Shown here: positions 1-8,143 of the stretch, piece after piece
Position numbering within the stretch: the stretch's first letter is position 1
How the letters are laid out: each line of letters starts with the position of its first letter
Assembly (NCBI RefSeq): GCF_018829635.1
Contig: NZ_JAHKKG010000003.1
Coordinates: 496,001-560,000, forward strand
DNA: 64,000 nucleotides
DNA from: Paractinoplanes bogorensis
GTDB taxonomy: Bacteria; Actinomycetota; Actinomycetes; Mycobacteriales; Micromonosporaceae
Direction of reading: 5' to 3'
Notes under the pieces: generated by a model
Told to the model about the DNA's origin: nothing
Database searches by the model: none
Seen by the model: the letters and a program-made list of their open reading frames with translations, nothing else
Translations under genes and position numbers: made by a program

Positions 1-142
1 TCCCAAGAAGTCATGCACCAAACGTAGGCACGCCCCGACCGGCGAAGGAGGTACTGCCGGTACACCCCATGACAGGAACTCCCCGGGGATCGGGTGCTGC
101 GCTTTGCTCGTACGGGAAACGATTTTGTTGAGGAGAAGCATC

Positions 143-1165
143 ATGCGTGGAGCTGTCCTGCACGGGCCCGGCGACGTCCGGGTCGAGAACCGGCCGGATC
201 CGCGGATCGAGCAGCCCACCGACGCCGTCCTCCGGCTGTCCGCCACCTGCGTCTGCGGGTCGGACCTGTGGCCGTACCGGGGAATCCAGAAGATGGACGG
301 CCCGGCGCCGATGGGCCATGAGTACGTCGGCATCGTCGAGGCCGTCGGCGCGGAGGTGACCAGTGTGCGGCCGGGGCAGTTCGTGGTCGGCTCGTTCTGG
401 GCCTCCGACAACACCTGCGAGATCTGCCGGGCCGGCTACCAGTCCGGTTGCGTGCATCGGGTGCCGATGGGTTCGCTCGGCTCCCAGGCCCAATACCTGC
501 GGGTGCCCCTGGCCGACGGCACCCTGGTCGCCACCCCGGAGGTACCCCCGGCCGAACTGATCCCGAGCTATCTGGCCGCCTCGGACGTGCTCGGCACCGG
601 CTGGTTCGCGGCCACCGCGGCCGAGGCCGGACCGGGAAAGACGGTGGCGGTGGTGGGTGACGGCGCGGTCGGGCTGCTCGCCGTGCTGGCGGCCAGGCAG
701 CTGGGCGCCGAACGGGTCATCGCGATGAGCCGGCACGAGAGCCGGCAGAAGCTGGCGCTCGACTTCGGCGCGACCGACATCGTTGCCGAACGCGGTGACG
801 AGGGAGTCGCGCGCATCAAGGAGCTGACCGGCGGACTGGGCGCGCACTCGGTGATCGAGGCGGTCGGCACCCAGGAGTCGATGATGCAGGCGATCCGCTC
901 GACCCGGCCGGGCGGGCACGTGGGCTACGTCGGCGTCACCCACGACGTGAACCTGCCCGGCATGGAGATGTTCTTCTCGCTGGTGCACCTGCACGGCGGT
1001 CCGGCCCCGGTCCGCCGGTTCCTGCCCGATCTGATCGAACTGATCGGCGACGGCACCATCGAGCCGGGCCGGGTGTTCGACCTCGAGCTGCCGCTGGAGC
1101 AGGCCGACGACGGCTACCGCGCGATGGACGAGCGCCGCGCCGTCAAGACGCTGCTCCGCCCGTAA
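143..1165 (+). CDS. Zinc-dependent alcohol dehydrogenase family protein
   Basis: A 340-residue medium-chain dehydrogenase, expected to oxidise an alcohol or reduce an aldehyde with NAD(P)H in the cytoplasm. The catalytic zinc region CVCGSDLW and the GHEYVG motif lie in the N-terminal GroES-like half. A cysteine cluster around NTCEICRAG fits the structural zinc lobe, and the Rossmann motif GDGAVGLLAV follows near residue 170. I chose the ATG at 143 because AGGAGAAG sits 5-12 bases upstream; an in-frame ATG at 104 has no such site. The next gene, also an alcohol dehydrogenase, starts 36 bases downstream, so the two are probably co-transcribed. The substrate is unknown. Confidence 0.9.
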   Translation: MRGAVLHGPGDVRVENRPDPRIEQPTDAVLRLSATCVCGSDLWPYRGIQKMDGPAPMGHEYVGIVEAVGAEVTSVRPGQFVVGSFWASDNTCEICRAGYQSGCVHRVPMGSLGSQAQYLRVPLADGTLVATPEVPPAELIPSYLAASDVLGTGWFAATAAEAGPGKTVAVVGDGAVGLLAVLAARQLGAERVIAMSRHESRQKLALDFGATDIVAERGDEGVARIKELTGGLGAHSVIEAVGTQESMMQAIRSTRPGGHVGYVGVTHDVNLPGMEMFFSLVHLHGGPAPVRRFLPDLIELIGDGTIEPGRVFDLELPLEQADDGYRAMDERRAVKTLLRP

Positions 1166-1201
1166 GATCCTGTTTCACGAACTTCGTCGTAGGAGAGAAC
1201 C

Positions 1202-2242
1202 ATTCTTACCGTCAACGCCATCGCGGCACCCTCGGCCACCGGCTCGCTCGTCCGCACGACGATCGAGCGCCGTGACGTCGGCCCGCGCGATGTTCTGATC
1301 GAGATCCGGTACGCCGGCATCTGCCACTCCGACATCCACACGGTTCGCGGCGAGTGGGGCGACGTGGCCTACCCGCTCACCGTCGGCCACGAGATCGTCG
1401 GCCGGGTGGCCGAGGTCGGCGCCGAGGTCACCCGGCACGCCGTGGGCGACCGGGTCGGTGTCGGCTGCATGGTCAACTCGTGCCGCGAGTGCGAGAACTG
1501 CCGGGCCGGCATGGAGCAGTACTGCCTGCCGGGCAACACCGGCACGTACGCCGCGGTCGATCGCGACGGCACCATCACGCAGGGCGGCTATTCGACCCAC
1601 GTGGTGGTCGACGAGGACTTCGTGCTGCGGGTTCCCGAGGCCATCCCGTACGAGAAAGCCGCCCCTCTGCTCTGTGCCGGCATCACCACCTATTCGCCGC
1701 TGTCGCACTGGAAGGCCGGGCCGGGCACCCGGGTCGCCGTCGTCGGCATGGGCGGACTGGGTCACATGGCCGTCAAGATCGCGGCGGCCAAGGGGGCCGA
1801 GGTGACGGTGCTGTCGCAGACGCTGGGCAAGAAGGACGACGGGCTGGCCTTCGGCGCGGCGCACTACTACGCCACCAGCGACCCGGACACGTTCGACAAG
1901 CTGAGGAACACGTTCGACCTGATCGTGAACACGGTCAGCGCGCCGATCGACATGCACGCCTACCTGTCGATGCTGCGCCTGGACGGCACCCTGGTCAGCG
2001 TCGGAGCGCCGCCCGAACCGCTGCCGGTGCAGGTGTTCACCCTGTTCGGCAACCGGCGGTCGTTCGCCGGGTCGGGCATCGGGAGCATCGCCGAGACCCA
2101 GGAGATGCTCGACTTCTGCGCCGAGCACGACATCGCGCCGGAGATCGAGCTGATCACCGCCGGCGAGGTCAACGCGGCGTACGACCGGGTGCTCAAGTCC
2201 GACGTGCGCTACCGCTTCGTGATCGACATCAACACCCTCTAA
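1202..2242 (+). CDS. NAD(P)-dependent alcohol dehydrogenase with probable ATT start codon
   Basis: A 346-residue zinc alcohol dehydrogenase of the YahK/AdhA type. Residues read from 1202 include the catalytic zinc motif GICHSDIH (Cys41), GHE at 62-64, a structural zinc cysteine set ([10 protein letters not shown] then C), and the Rossmann motif [10 protein letters not shown]. The frame upstream is closed by TAG at 1190-1192, and no ATG, GTG or TTG occurs in frame before GTG 1364. Starting at 1364 would delete the whole catalytic-zinc segment. The codon after a good AGGAGA site (1191-1196) is ATT at 1202, giving N-terminus [14 protein letters not shown], which matches where this family normally begins. 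A sequencing error changing ATG to ATT cannot be excluded. The stop overlaps the convergent SDR stop by four bases. Confidence 0.82.
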   Translation: MLTVNAIAAPSATGSLVRTTIERRDVGPRDVLIEIRYAGICHSDIHTVRGEWGDVAYPLTVGHEIVGRVAEVGAEVTRHAVGDRVGVGCMVNSCRECENCRAGMEQYCLPGNTGTYAAVDRDGTITQGGYSTHVVVDEDFVLRVPEAIPYEKAAPLLCAGITTYSPLSHWKAGPGTRVAVVGMGGLGHMAVKIAAAKGAEVTVLSQTLGKKDDGLAFGAAHYYATSDPDTFDKLRNTFDLIVNTVSAPIDMHAYLSMLRLDGTLVSVGAPPEPLPVQVFTLFGNRRSFAGSGIGSIAETQEMLDFCAEHDIAPEIELITAGEVNAAYDRVLKSDVRYRFVIDINTL

Positions 2243-2889
2243 TCGAGGGGAGCGGCGAACGTCCGGAACTCCCCGCGCCCGACGTGCTGCGCCCACACCA
2301 GATCGGCCAGCACGCCGGGCTCGTGGGACGGCTCGCCACCGCCGATGCCGCGCGGGATGATGACCTGGGCCACGTGGATCCCCTCGGGGCGCAGGGCATC
2401 ATGCAACATTTCCGCGTACGCGGACTCGGCGGCGAACGCTACCGACGTGCCGGTGACGGCGGCCCGGGGCCGGACGGCGCTCGCCCCGTTCACCAGGACG
2501 ATCGTGCCGCGACCCAGCGCCCGCATCCCCGGCAGCACCTGGTGGACCGCCGTGACCGGGCCGTACACGCTGGTCTCGATCGGTCCGATCAGGTCGCCGG
2601 CGGTGGTGTCGAGCACCGGCAGCATGAACTCGCGGGCCGGCCTGGGGCTGTACTGCAGCACCTCGACCGGCCCCGCTTGGGCGAGCGCGTTGCTCAGCGA
2701 AGCCGGATCACGCACATCGGCCGTGAATCCGGCGGCGGTGACACCCGACTCGCGCAGCTCGGCGGTCAGCCGGTCGAGGTTGTCCCGGCTGCGGGCGATC
2801 AGCGCCACGGAGAAGCCCTCGCGGCCGAAACGCCGGGCCACGGCCAGACCGAGGCCGGGTCCGGCGCCGATGATGGCGATGCTGGTCAT
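2239..2889 (-). CDS. SDR-family oxidoreductase, atypical
   Basis: A 216-residue short-chain dehydrogenase-like protein. The N-terminus [14 protein letters not shown] has the glycine-rich nucleotide-binding motif, followed by the SDR-like fold. The canonical YxxxK catalytic pair is absent: the segment where it should lie reads [14 protein letters not shown]. It may therefore be a reductase with altered chemistry or a non-catalytic NAD(P)-binding protein. The ATG at 2889 was chosen over upstream starts because an AGGAGC site lies just before it and the Rossmann strand follows immediately. It is divergent from another SDR gene, with 49 bases between the starts, and convergent with the alcohol dehydrogenase. 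Confidence 0.82.
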   Translation of the reverse strand: MTSIAIIGAGPGLGLAVARRFGREGFSVALIARSRDNLDRLTAELRESGVTAAGFTADVRDPASLSNALAQAGPVEVLQYSPRPAREFMLPVLDTTAGDLIGPIETSVYGPVTAVHQVLPGMRALGRGTIVLVNGASAVRPRAAVTGTSVAFAAESAYAEMLHDALRPEGIHVAQVIIPRGIGGGEPSHEPGVLADLVWAQHVGRGEFRTFAAPLD

Positions 2890-2938
2890 CACATGCTCCT
2901 GGGGTCGGTGTCCTCGACCGTACGGGGATGATCGGAGC

Positions 2939-3664
2939 ATGACACGTGTCTTCATCACCGGCTCGGCGGACGGGCTGGGCCGGCTGACCGCCGCGACCCT
3001 GCTCGGTGACGGGCACGAGGTGATCGTTCATGCGCGGAGCGAGGAGAGGCTTTCCGCCGTACGGGATCTGCTCGCTCTCGGTGCCGCCGGCGTGACCGGT
3101 GATCTGGCCGACCAGGAGCAGACGCGTTCGGTGGCCGACCAGGTCAACCGGCTCGGACCGGTCGACGCGGTGATCCACAACGCGGGCGTCTACCACGGCC
3201 GGTCGATCATGGCGGTCAACGTCGTGGCGCCCTATCTGCTCACCGCGCTGATCGACCGCCCGGCCCGGCTCGTCTATCTGACCAGCGGCATGCAGAGCGG
3301 CGGGCACGCCGACGTGAGCGCGGTCGGGACGGGGAGCTCCTATTCCGACAGCAAGCTGTTCGTCACCACTCTCGCGCTCGCGGTGGCGCGGCTCTGGCCC
3401 GAGGTGCGCAGCAACGCCGTCGACCCGGGCTGGGTGCCGACGAAGATGGGCGGACCGGGTGCGCCGGACGACCTGCGGCTCGGACATCTGACTCAGGAGT
3501 GGCTCGTCACCTCCCCCGTGGCTTCTACCGGCGGCTACTGGTACCACCAGCGGCAACGCGACCCGCACCCGGCGGCTCGTGACGTCGCTTTCCAGCAGAG
3601 CTTGCTGGACGAGCTCGCACGGCTGACCGGCACGCCGCTGCCCCTCGGCGCTGGGGGGTCATGA
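2939..3664 (+). CDS. Short-chain dehydrogenase/reductase
   Basis: A 241-residue classical-type SDR, predicted NAD(P)H-dependent cytoplasmic oxidoreductase. The cofactor motif FITGSADGLG is at the N-terminus, IHNAG follows, and the active-site segment contains YSDSK (YxxxK) and then DPGWVPT. The start is ATG 2939; the frame stays open a long way upstream but that stretch lies over the divergent SDR gene and is spurious. Together with the two upstream dehydrogenases and the downstream XRE regulator it looks like a small redox or detoxification island. The substrate cannot be read from sequence. Confidence 0.88.
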   Translation: MTRVFITGSADGLGRLTAATLLGDGHEVIVHARSEERLSAVRDLLALGAAGVTGDLADQEQTRSVADQVNRLGPVDAVIHNAGVYHGRSIMAVNVVAPYLLTALIDRPARLVYLTSGMQSGGHADVSAVGTGSSYSDSKLFVTTLALAVARLWPEVRSNAVDPGWVPTKMGGPGAPDDLRLGHLTQEWLVTSPVASTGGYWYHQRQRDPHPAARDVAFQQSLLDELARLTGTPLPLGAGGS

Positions 3665-3707
3665 CAGGGCCAGGCTGACGGCGGTGAAGGGGCCTAACCT
3701 GGGGTGC

Positions 3708-4598
3708 ATGGCGATCGACAACCGCAGCGAGGTGCGCGACTTCCTCACGTCCCGCCGGGCGCGGATCAGCCCCGAGCAGGCCGGCATTCCGGCGTACGGG
3801 TCCCGTCGCGTCGCCGGTCTGCGCCGCGGTGAGGTGGCCGCGCTGGCCGGGGTGAGCGTCGAGTACTACACGCGCCTCGAGCGGGGCAATCTCGGCGGGG
3901 TCTCCGAAAGCGTGCTCGACGCGCTGGCCCGGGCTTTGCGGCTCGACGACACCGAGACCGCGCACCTGCACCAGCTGGCCCGGACCGCCGCGCCCGTCCC
4001 GGCCCGCGCCCGCGCCGCTGCCCGGGCCCGTCGCAGTGGACCGCCCGTGATCCGGCCCGCGGTGCGCCGGGTGCTCGACTCGATGGCCGGCGTCCCCGCG
4101 TTCCTGCGCGACTACCGCTACGACATCCTCGCGATGAATCCGCTGGCCCGGGCCCTCTACGCGCCGATGCTGGCCGCGAACCCCGAGCTGCCGGTGAATT
4201 CGGTGCGCTTCATCTTCCTCGACCCGGCGGCCCAGTCGTTCTACGCCGACTGGACCGACACAGCGCGCTCCTCGGTCGGCGCGCTGCGGACGGCCGCCGC
4301 CCGACATCCGGACGACCAGCGGCTGATGACGCTGATCGGCGAGCTGTCGATGCGCAGCGATCCGTTCCGCGGCTGGTGGGCGGCGCAAGACGTGTTCGTG
4401 CACCGGCACGGCACCAAGCGGTTCCGGCATCCGGTGATCGGGGAGCTCGAGGTGGCGTACGAGGGGCTCGAACTGCCCGGCGACGACGAGCTGACCGTCG
4501 TGACGTATTCCGCCGAGCCCGGCACGCCGTCCGGCGACGGGCTCGAGCTGCTGGCCGCCTGGTCCGCGACCCATGAGCAGGCGGAGATCAGCGGATAG
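3708..4598 (+). CDS. XRE-family regulator with MmyB-like ligand-binding domain
   Basis: A 296-residue DNA-binding protein. The N-terminal helix-turn-helix (about residues 8-80, with RRVAGLRRGEVAALAGVS and YYTRLERG) is followed by the MmyB-like ligand-binding domain (VPAFLRDYRYDILAMNPLA onward), which binds small hydrophobic ligands in characterised relatives. ATG 3708 was preferred over a GTG at 3684 because homologues begin about ten residues before SRRARISPEQAG. In actinomycetes such regulators usually sit next to the SDR or alcohol dehydrogenase genes they control, as here, so control of the upstream genes is a reasonable inference. Confidence 0.88.
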   Translation: MAIDNRSEVRDFLTSRRARISPEQAGIPAYGSRRVAGLRRGEVAALAGVSVEYYTRLERGNLGGVSESVLDALARALRLDDTETAHLHQLARTAAPVPARARAAARARRSGPPVIRPAVRRVLDSMAGVPAFLRDYRYDILAMNPLARALYAPMLAANPELPVNSVRFIFLDPAAQSFYADWTDTARSSVGALRTAAARHPDDQRLMTLIGELSMRSDPFRGWWAAQDVFVHRHGTKRFRHPVIGELEVAYEGLELPGDDELTVVTYSAEPGTPSGDGLELLAAWSATHEQAEISG

Positions 4599-4642
4599 GC
4601 GAGCCAATTCATCGATGCCCTTGACTGTCGTAGCCCCAGCCG

Positions 4643-4674
4643 GAACTCTGAACAAACCTTACTGATCAGAGTTC
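4643..4674. promoter_or_regulatory. Nine-base inverted repeat upstream of the secreted protein
   Basis: GAACTCTGA at 4643-4651 is the exact inverted complement of TCAGAGTTC at 4666-4674, with a 14-base loop. The repeat ends three bases before the ribosome-binding site (GGAGG, 4677-4681) of the gene at 4690, so it could be an operator or an mRNA hairpin controlling translation. No regulator can be assigned. Confidence 0.45.
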
Positions 4675-4689
4675 ACGGAGGTTCGGGAC

Positions 4690-5304
4690 ATGCGGAAGCC
4701 GATGCTCGCGGTGGCCCTCTCGTTCGCGGCGCTGGTCGCGTCGGCCGGTGCGGCGCCGGCGAGTGCGGCCCGGCCCGGACACGGGCCCGCGCACGAGTGC
4801 GCGACCCCGTCGATCGACCGGTTGCAGCAGTGGCTGGCCAGCGGCGAGGGCACCACGATCCCGGCCACCGGCAGCATGCTGGTCCCGGCCCGCGGCGGGC
4901 GGGACTACGCGGCCCGGATCGAGTTCGTCGGTGCCGAATGGCACGTGGCCGTGGTCTGGCTCGGCAACGAGTTCGAGGCCCAGGCCGACCTCTCCCGGTC
5001 GGCCGGGTTCCGGCTCACCTACAGCGCCACCGACGACCTTTACGTGCAGCTGCGCCCGGCCTCGGTGTGGAGTGGCGGCGCCCAGTGGGCCACGAAGATT
5101 CCGTCGACCCACGGGCGTACGGTGACCCGGTTCTTCAGCCTCCGCCCGTCGGCCTGGAGTTTCGTGCCCGAGCTGGGCGAGCCGGCCCACCCGTTCGCCA
5201 CCGCGGTCGGCGAGGCGCGCGGCCTGGTCTTCGTCGGCAAGACCGCCAACAAGATCGAGTTCCGCGGGCTGCGGATCGACCGGTACACCCCGCCCTGCCT
5301 CTGA
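4690..5304 (+). CDS. Secreted hypothetical protein
   Basis: A 204-residue protein with a clear Sec signal peptide: positive MRKP, a hydrophobic stretch to about residue 24, and a cleavage site after PASA near residue 30. The mature part holds two cysteines, one near the start (HECATPS) and one at the C-terminal PPCL, which could form a disulfide. It appears beta-rich with many aromatic residues (YVQLRPASVWSGG, RFFSLRPSAWSF). The ATG follows GGAGG at a good distance. I do not recognise the family; an extracellular binding or structural role is only a guess. Confidence 0.78.
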   Translation: MRKPMLAVALSFAALVASAGAAPASAARPGHGPAHECATPSIDRLQQWLASGEGTTIPATGSMLVPARGGRDYAARIEFVGAEWHVAVVWLGNEFEAQADLSRSAGFRLTYSATDDLYVQLRPASVWSGGAQWATKIPSTHGRTVTRFFSLRPSAWSFVPELGEPAHPFATAVGEARGLVFVGKTANKIEFRGLRIDRYTPPCL

Positions 5305-5354
5305 CTTTCCGGAACGGCTGAACTCGGCTCGAGGCGGCCGGAAGAATTCCCAGC

Positions 5355-6230
5355 ATGCGCGTCGCCGCCGTCGTCTTCGTGGTTGCCGCCTGTGTCGCCG
5401 CTTTCGGTGCGGGCACGGGCGACACCGCGTTGCAGCAGCTGGCCGGCATGGTGACGATGGTGGCGCTGGCCGTGTGCGCCGCGCTGGCCGGCCGTTCCGT
5501 GCCGGGGAAGCTCCGGCTGGCCCTGGTCGCCTTCAGCCTGCTGCTGGCCGCCTCGGCCGTGGTCACTCTGCTGGCCGACCGCCTTCCCGTTCCCGATCTG
5601 CCGATCGACCCCATCGGCGGTTGTCCGACCGCCACGCCCGAGGCGACCGGCTACTGGCAGGACCAGCTCGCCTACGCCCGCCGGGCCGAGTTCCTGCGCT
5701 TCTTCGCCTTGGCGTGCGCTTTCCAGGCCGTACGGATGCTGCCCCGCCCGCCGCACCCCCGCTCCCGGCTCCGGCGTCTCATCCTGGCGTTGCCGCTCAT
5801 CCCGTACGCGGCGATCGGGCTCTACCCGTTCCTGTCGGCCTCCGACGTCGCCGCCCTGCGCGGGCCCACCGCACCCGGCGTGCTCACCCTGGCCGCGGCG
5901 GTGGCGATCGCCGCGGTGGCCCCGACCCGCCTCGGCGAGCGCCCGGCCCACAGCCTCCCGCTCGTCGCCGGCGTCATCCTCACCGTGCTGCCCGCGATCG
6001 CCGCCGTCGGGACGCTGGCCTCCGCGTACGGGCAGATCCCGCAGCCGCCCGGCCCCGGCGTGCCCGCGCTGTGCTTCACCGCGGTGACCGTGTCCCCACC
6101 CGTGGCCGTGGACTTCTACCTTATCGGGATCACCGCACTGTTCCTGGCCGGCCCGGCCCTGTTCGCCTGGTCGGTGCTGCGCACGTGGCGGGTTTCCGAG
6201 CCGGCCGATCCCGAGCCGGCCGCTCGGTAG
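5355..6230 (+). CDS. Polytopic membrane protein of unknown function
   Basis: A 291-residue integral membrane protein with about seven or eight hydrophobic segments, at approximately residues 4-22, 33-52, 55-76, 112-130, 140-160, 172-188, 198-225 and 255-275. A loop after the third segment contains a cysteine (PIGGCPTATPEA) and probably lies outside. No transporter or enzyme signature was recognised. GGAAG precedes the ATG. The gene follows the secreted protein by 50 bases and ends 15 bases from the convergent nitroreductase. Confidence 0.75.
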   Translation: MRVAAVVFVVAACVAAFGAGTGDTALQQLAGMVTMVALAVCAALAGRSVPGKLRLALVAFSLLLAASAVVTLLADRLPVPDLPIDPIGGCPTATPEATGYWQDQLAYARRAEFLRFFALACAFQAVRMLPRPPHPRSRLRRLILALPLIPYAAIGLYPFLSASDVAALRGPTAPGVLTLAAAVAIAAVAPTRLGERPAHSLPLVAGVILTVLPAIAAVGTLASAYGQIPQPPGPGVPALCFTAVTVSPPVAVDFYLIGITALFLAGPALFAWSVLRTWRVSEPADPEPAAR

Positions 6231-6245
6231 AGCAGGTCGTGCGGG

Positions 6246-6824
6246 TCAGGCCCAGCGCACCACGTCGTCGTGGCTCAGGCGGGGGAGACGGGGGAACCAC
6301 GGGTTCTCGCCCGGGTGACCGATGTTGACCACCAGGATCGAGCGGTGCCGGCCGTCCGGGAAGAACTCGGCGTCCATCCCGTCCGGGTCGAAGCCGCTCA
6401 TCGGTCCGGCGGCCAGCCCGGCCGCGCGGACGGCGAGGATGAAGTAGCCGGCCTGCAGGGTGGCGTTGAACGTGCCGGTCCCGTTCCGCTTCTCCGCGTC
6501 GGCCGCGAAGACGTCCTTCAGCTCGGGCCGGAACGGCAGGACGCGCGGGATGTGTTCGTGGAACCGGGTGTCCAGGGCCAGCACCGCCACCGCGGGCGCC
6601 GACGCCGTCTTGGCCCGGTTGCCCTCGTTCATGTGCTTGACCAGCCGGTCGCGGCCCTCGCCGGGGCGCACGTAGAGCACCCGCAACGGCTGGGTGTTGG
6701 CCGACGTGGGCGCCCACCGGGCCAGTTCCCAGATGGCCGACAGTTCGGCGTCGCTCACCGGGATGTCGGCGAACGTGTTGGCGGTGCGGGCGCCGGAGAA
6801 CAGCAGGGCGTCGAGGCTGGTCAC
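6246..6824 (-). CDS. Nitroreductase family protein, malonic semialdehyde reductase (RutE)-like
   Basis: A 192-residue FMN-dependent nitroreductase-fold protein. Motifs typical of the RutE/HadB-like subgroup are present: ARTANTF near residue 12, WAPTSANTQP (FMN contacts) near 37, and the C-terminal VNIGHPGENPWFPRLPR. RutE relatives reduce malonic semialdehyde; other members reduce nitro or enone compounds. The start is GTG at 6824, overlapping the stop of the upstream 60-codon gene by four bases, so translation is probably coupled. A MarR regulator is transcribed divergently and probably controls the pair. Confidence 0.85.
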   Translation of the reverse strand: MTSLDALLFSGARTANTFADIPVSDAELSAIWELARWAPTSANTQPLRVLYVRPGEGRDRLVKHMNEGNRAKTASAPAVAVLALDTRFHEHIPRVLPFRPELKDVFAADAEKRNGTGTFNATLQAGYFILAVRAAGLAAGPMSGFDPDGMDAEFFPDGRHRSILVVNIGHPGENPWFPRLPRLSHDDVVRWA

Positions 6825-7003
6825 CGGGTCACCTCGACCAGGTTGCGCAGCACGTGCGGGCCGGGCGCCTCGATCAGCCGGCCACCCTCGTCGATGCGGC
6901 CCAGTCGCACGGGGGCCAGGCGGACATCGAGGCCGGCCCGGGCGAAGAGCTCGGCCAGCGCCGACCCGACGTTGCCGGTGCCGACGATTGCGGTGGTGGT
7001 CAT
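6821..7003 (-). pseudogene. Collapsed NADPH-dependent F420-reductase-like gene (60 codons)
   Basis: An intact ATG with a GGAGG ribosome-binding site opens a 60-residue frame. Residues 1-29 (TTTAIVGTGNVGSALAELF) are the Rossmann start of NADPH:F420 oxidoreductase-like proteins, usually around 200 residues long. Residues 30-60 (RLGRIDEGGRLIEAPGP and on) resemble the extreme C-terminus of the same proteins. The middle of the domain is missing and the two ends are joined in frame. It still overlaps the nitroreductase start, so it may survive as a translational leader for that gene. The reading as an internal deletion is inference from remembered family layout. Confidence 0.65.
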
Positions 7004-7019
7004 GACCCGCCTCCAGGGA

Positions 7020-7071
7020 TGGTTAACGTGTGAACCAAACCGTAGGCAGGCGGTGGTTCACATGTCAACCA
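7020..7071. promoter_or_regulatory. Paired MarR-type palindromic operators
   Basis: Two 18-base near-palindromes lie between the divergent genes: TGGTTAACGTGTGAACCA at 7020-7037 and TGGTTCACATGTCAACCA at 7054-7071. Both fit TGGTTnACnnGTnAACCA and their centres are 34 bases apart, on roughly the same helix face. Position and symmetry point to binding by the MarR regulator encoded from 7090, controlling both directions. Confidence 0.75.
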
Positions 7072-7089
7072 ACGGCTAGAGTGACGGAC

Positions 7090-7581
7090 ATGACCGAGGT
7101 GCGATGGCTGGACGAGCGCGAACAGCGGGCCTGGCGGAGCCTGATGGTGATGCAGGACGGGCTGTCCGAGTTCCTCGATCGCCAGTTGCGCACCCGCTGC
7201 GGGCTCTCCGACGCCGACTACCAGGTGCTCGCCCACCTGTCCGAGGCGCCGGACGGGCGGCTGCGGCCGTTCGCGCTCGGTGGCCTGCTGCGCTGGGAGA
7301 AGAGCCGGCTGTCGCAGCACCTGGGCCGGATGGAGAAGCGTGACCTGGTCGTGCGCGAGCGCTGCCTCACCGACCAGCGCGGTTCCGTCGTCGTGATCAC
7401 CGGGCGGGGGCGTGAGCTGATCGAGGTGGCCGCGCCGCAGCATGTGGCCGACGTTCGCAGTGCGATCATCGACCTGCTCACCCCGGCCGAGATGCGGACC
7501 CTCGAGGCGGTCGGCGACAAGGTGCGGGCGCGGCTCGAGCAGCTGGAATCAGGAAATCCGGGAATCGACCCAACCGAATGA
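7090..7581 (+). CDS. MarR-family transcriptional regulator
   Basis: A 163-residue winged-helix regulator. The core contains LSDADYQVLAHLSEAP, the recognition region LRWEKSRLSQHLGRMEKRDLV and the wing VRERCLTDQRGSVVVITGRG. ATG 7090 was chosen because homologues start close to LDEREQRAWR; a GTG at 7030 would place the operators inside the gene. It is divergent from the F420-like remnant and nitroreductase, with two palindromes between them, which suggests a ligand-responsive repressor of both directions. Confidence 0.9.
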   Translation: MTEVRWLDEREQRAWRSLMVMQDGLSEFLDRQLRTRCGLSDADYQVLAHLSEAPDGRLRPFALGGLLRWEKSRLSQHLGRMEKRDLVVRERCLTDQRGSVVVITGRGRELIEVAAPQHVADVRSAIIDLLTPAEMRTLEAVGDKVRARLEQLESGNPGIDPTE

Positions 7582-7633
7582 GACCGGCCCGCCGTCGGAT
7601 ACGCAGTGACGGCGACAGGGAACGGGGCGGCGG

Positions 7634-8143
7634 ATGCCGGACGGTTCGGACAGTGAGTATCTGGCCTTTGTGGACGGCCGGATAGCCGGTCTGCGGCGGG
7701 CGGCCTATCTGCTCTGCGGGGACTCGCACGCGGCGGACGACATCGTGCAGGAGACGCTGACCAAGCTCTACACGCGCTGGTCGCGGATGGGCCATGTGGA
7801 AAACCTGGACGCGTACGTCAACACGGTGCTGGTCCGGGTCTTCCTGGACGAGCGCCGCCGCGGCTGGTGGCGCGTCGCGCTGCTCGACTGGTTGCCCGAA
7901 CGGGCCGCCGCCCCGCAGGCACCGGTGCCGGTCGAGGAGCAGTCCTTCGTCCGTACGGCGTTGATGGCGCTCGCCCCACGCCAGCGCGCGGTCGTCGTGC
8001 TGCGCTTCCTGTGCGACCAGCCGGTGAAGGACGTCGCCCAGTATCTGGGGGTCTCCGAGGGCACGGTGAAGAGCCAGACCTCGCTCGCCCTCGACCGGCT
8101 GCGCCAGCTGTTCGATGCCGCCACCGTCCAGGACCGGCGATGA
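7634..8143 (+). CDS. SigE-family ECF RNA polymerase sigma factor
   Basis: A 169-residue ECF sigma factor. Region 2 includes LRRAAYLLCGDSHAADDIVQET, and region 4 includes LAPRQRAVVVLRFLCDQPVKDVAQYLGVSEGTVKS. The length and the paired layout match the actinobacterial SigE family. Its stop overlaps the start of the downstream membrane protein (ATGA at 8140-8143), which is the usual position for an anti-sigma factor, so that gene is a candidate regulator of it. I could not identify a convincing self-recognised promoter upstream. Confidence 0.9.
   Translation: MPDGSDSEYLAFVDGRIAGLRRAAYLLCGDSHAADDIVQETLTKLYTRWSRMGHVENLDAYVNTVLVRVFLDERRRGWWRVALLDWLPERAAAPQAPVPVEEQSFVRTALMALAPRQRAVVVLRFLCDQPVKDVAQYLGVSEGTVKSQTSLALDRLRQLFDAATVQDRR

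Noticed and set aside
6821..7003. Treating the 60-codon frame as a normal small protein gene
   Set aside because: Its two halves match opposite ends of a much longer family, so an internal deletion explains it better, although expression as a leader remains possible.
7540..7633. ECF-type self-promoter (GGAAT and CGTC boxes) upstream of the sigma factor
   Set aside because: The candidate boxes are about 27 bases apart, too far for an ECF promoter.
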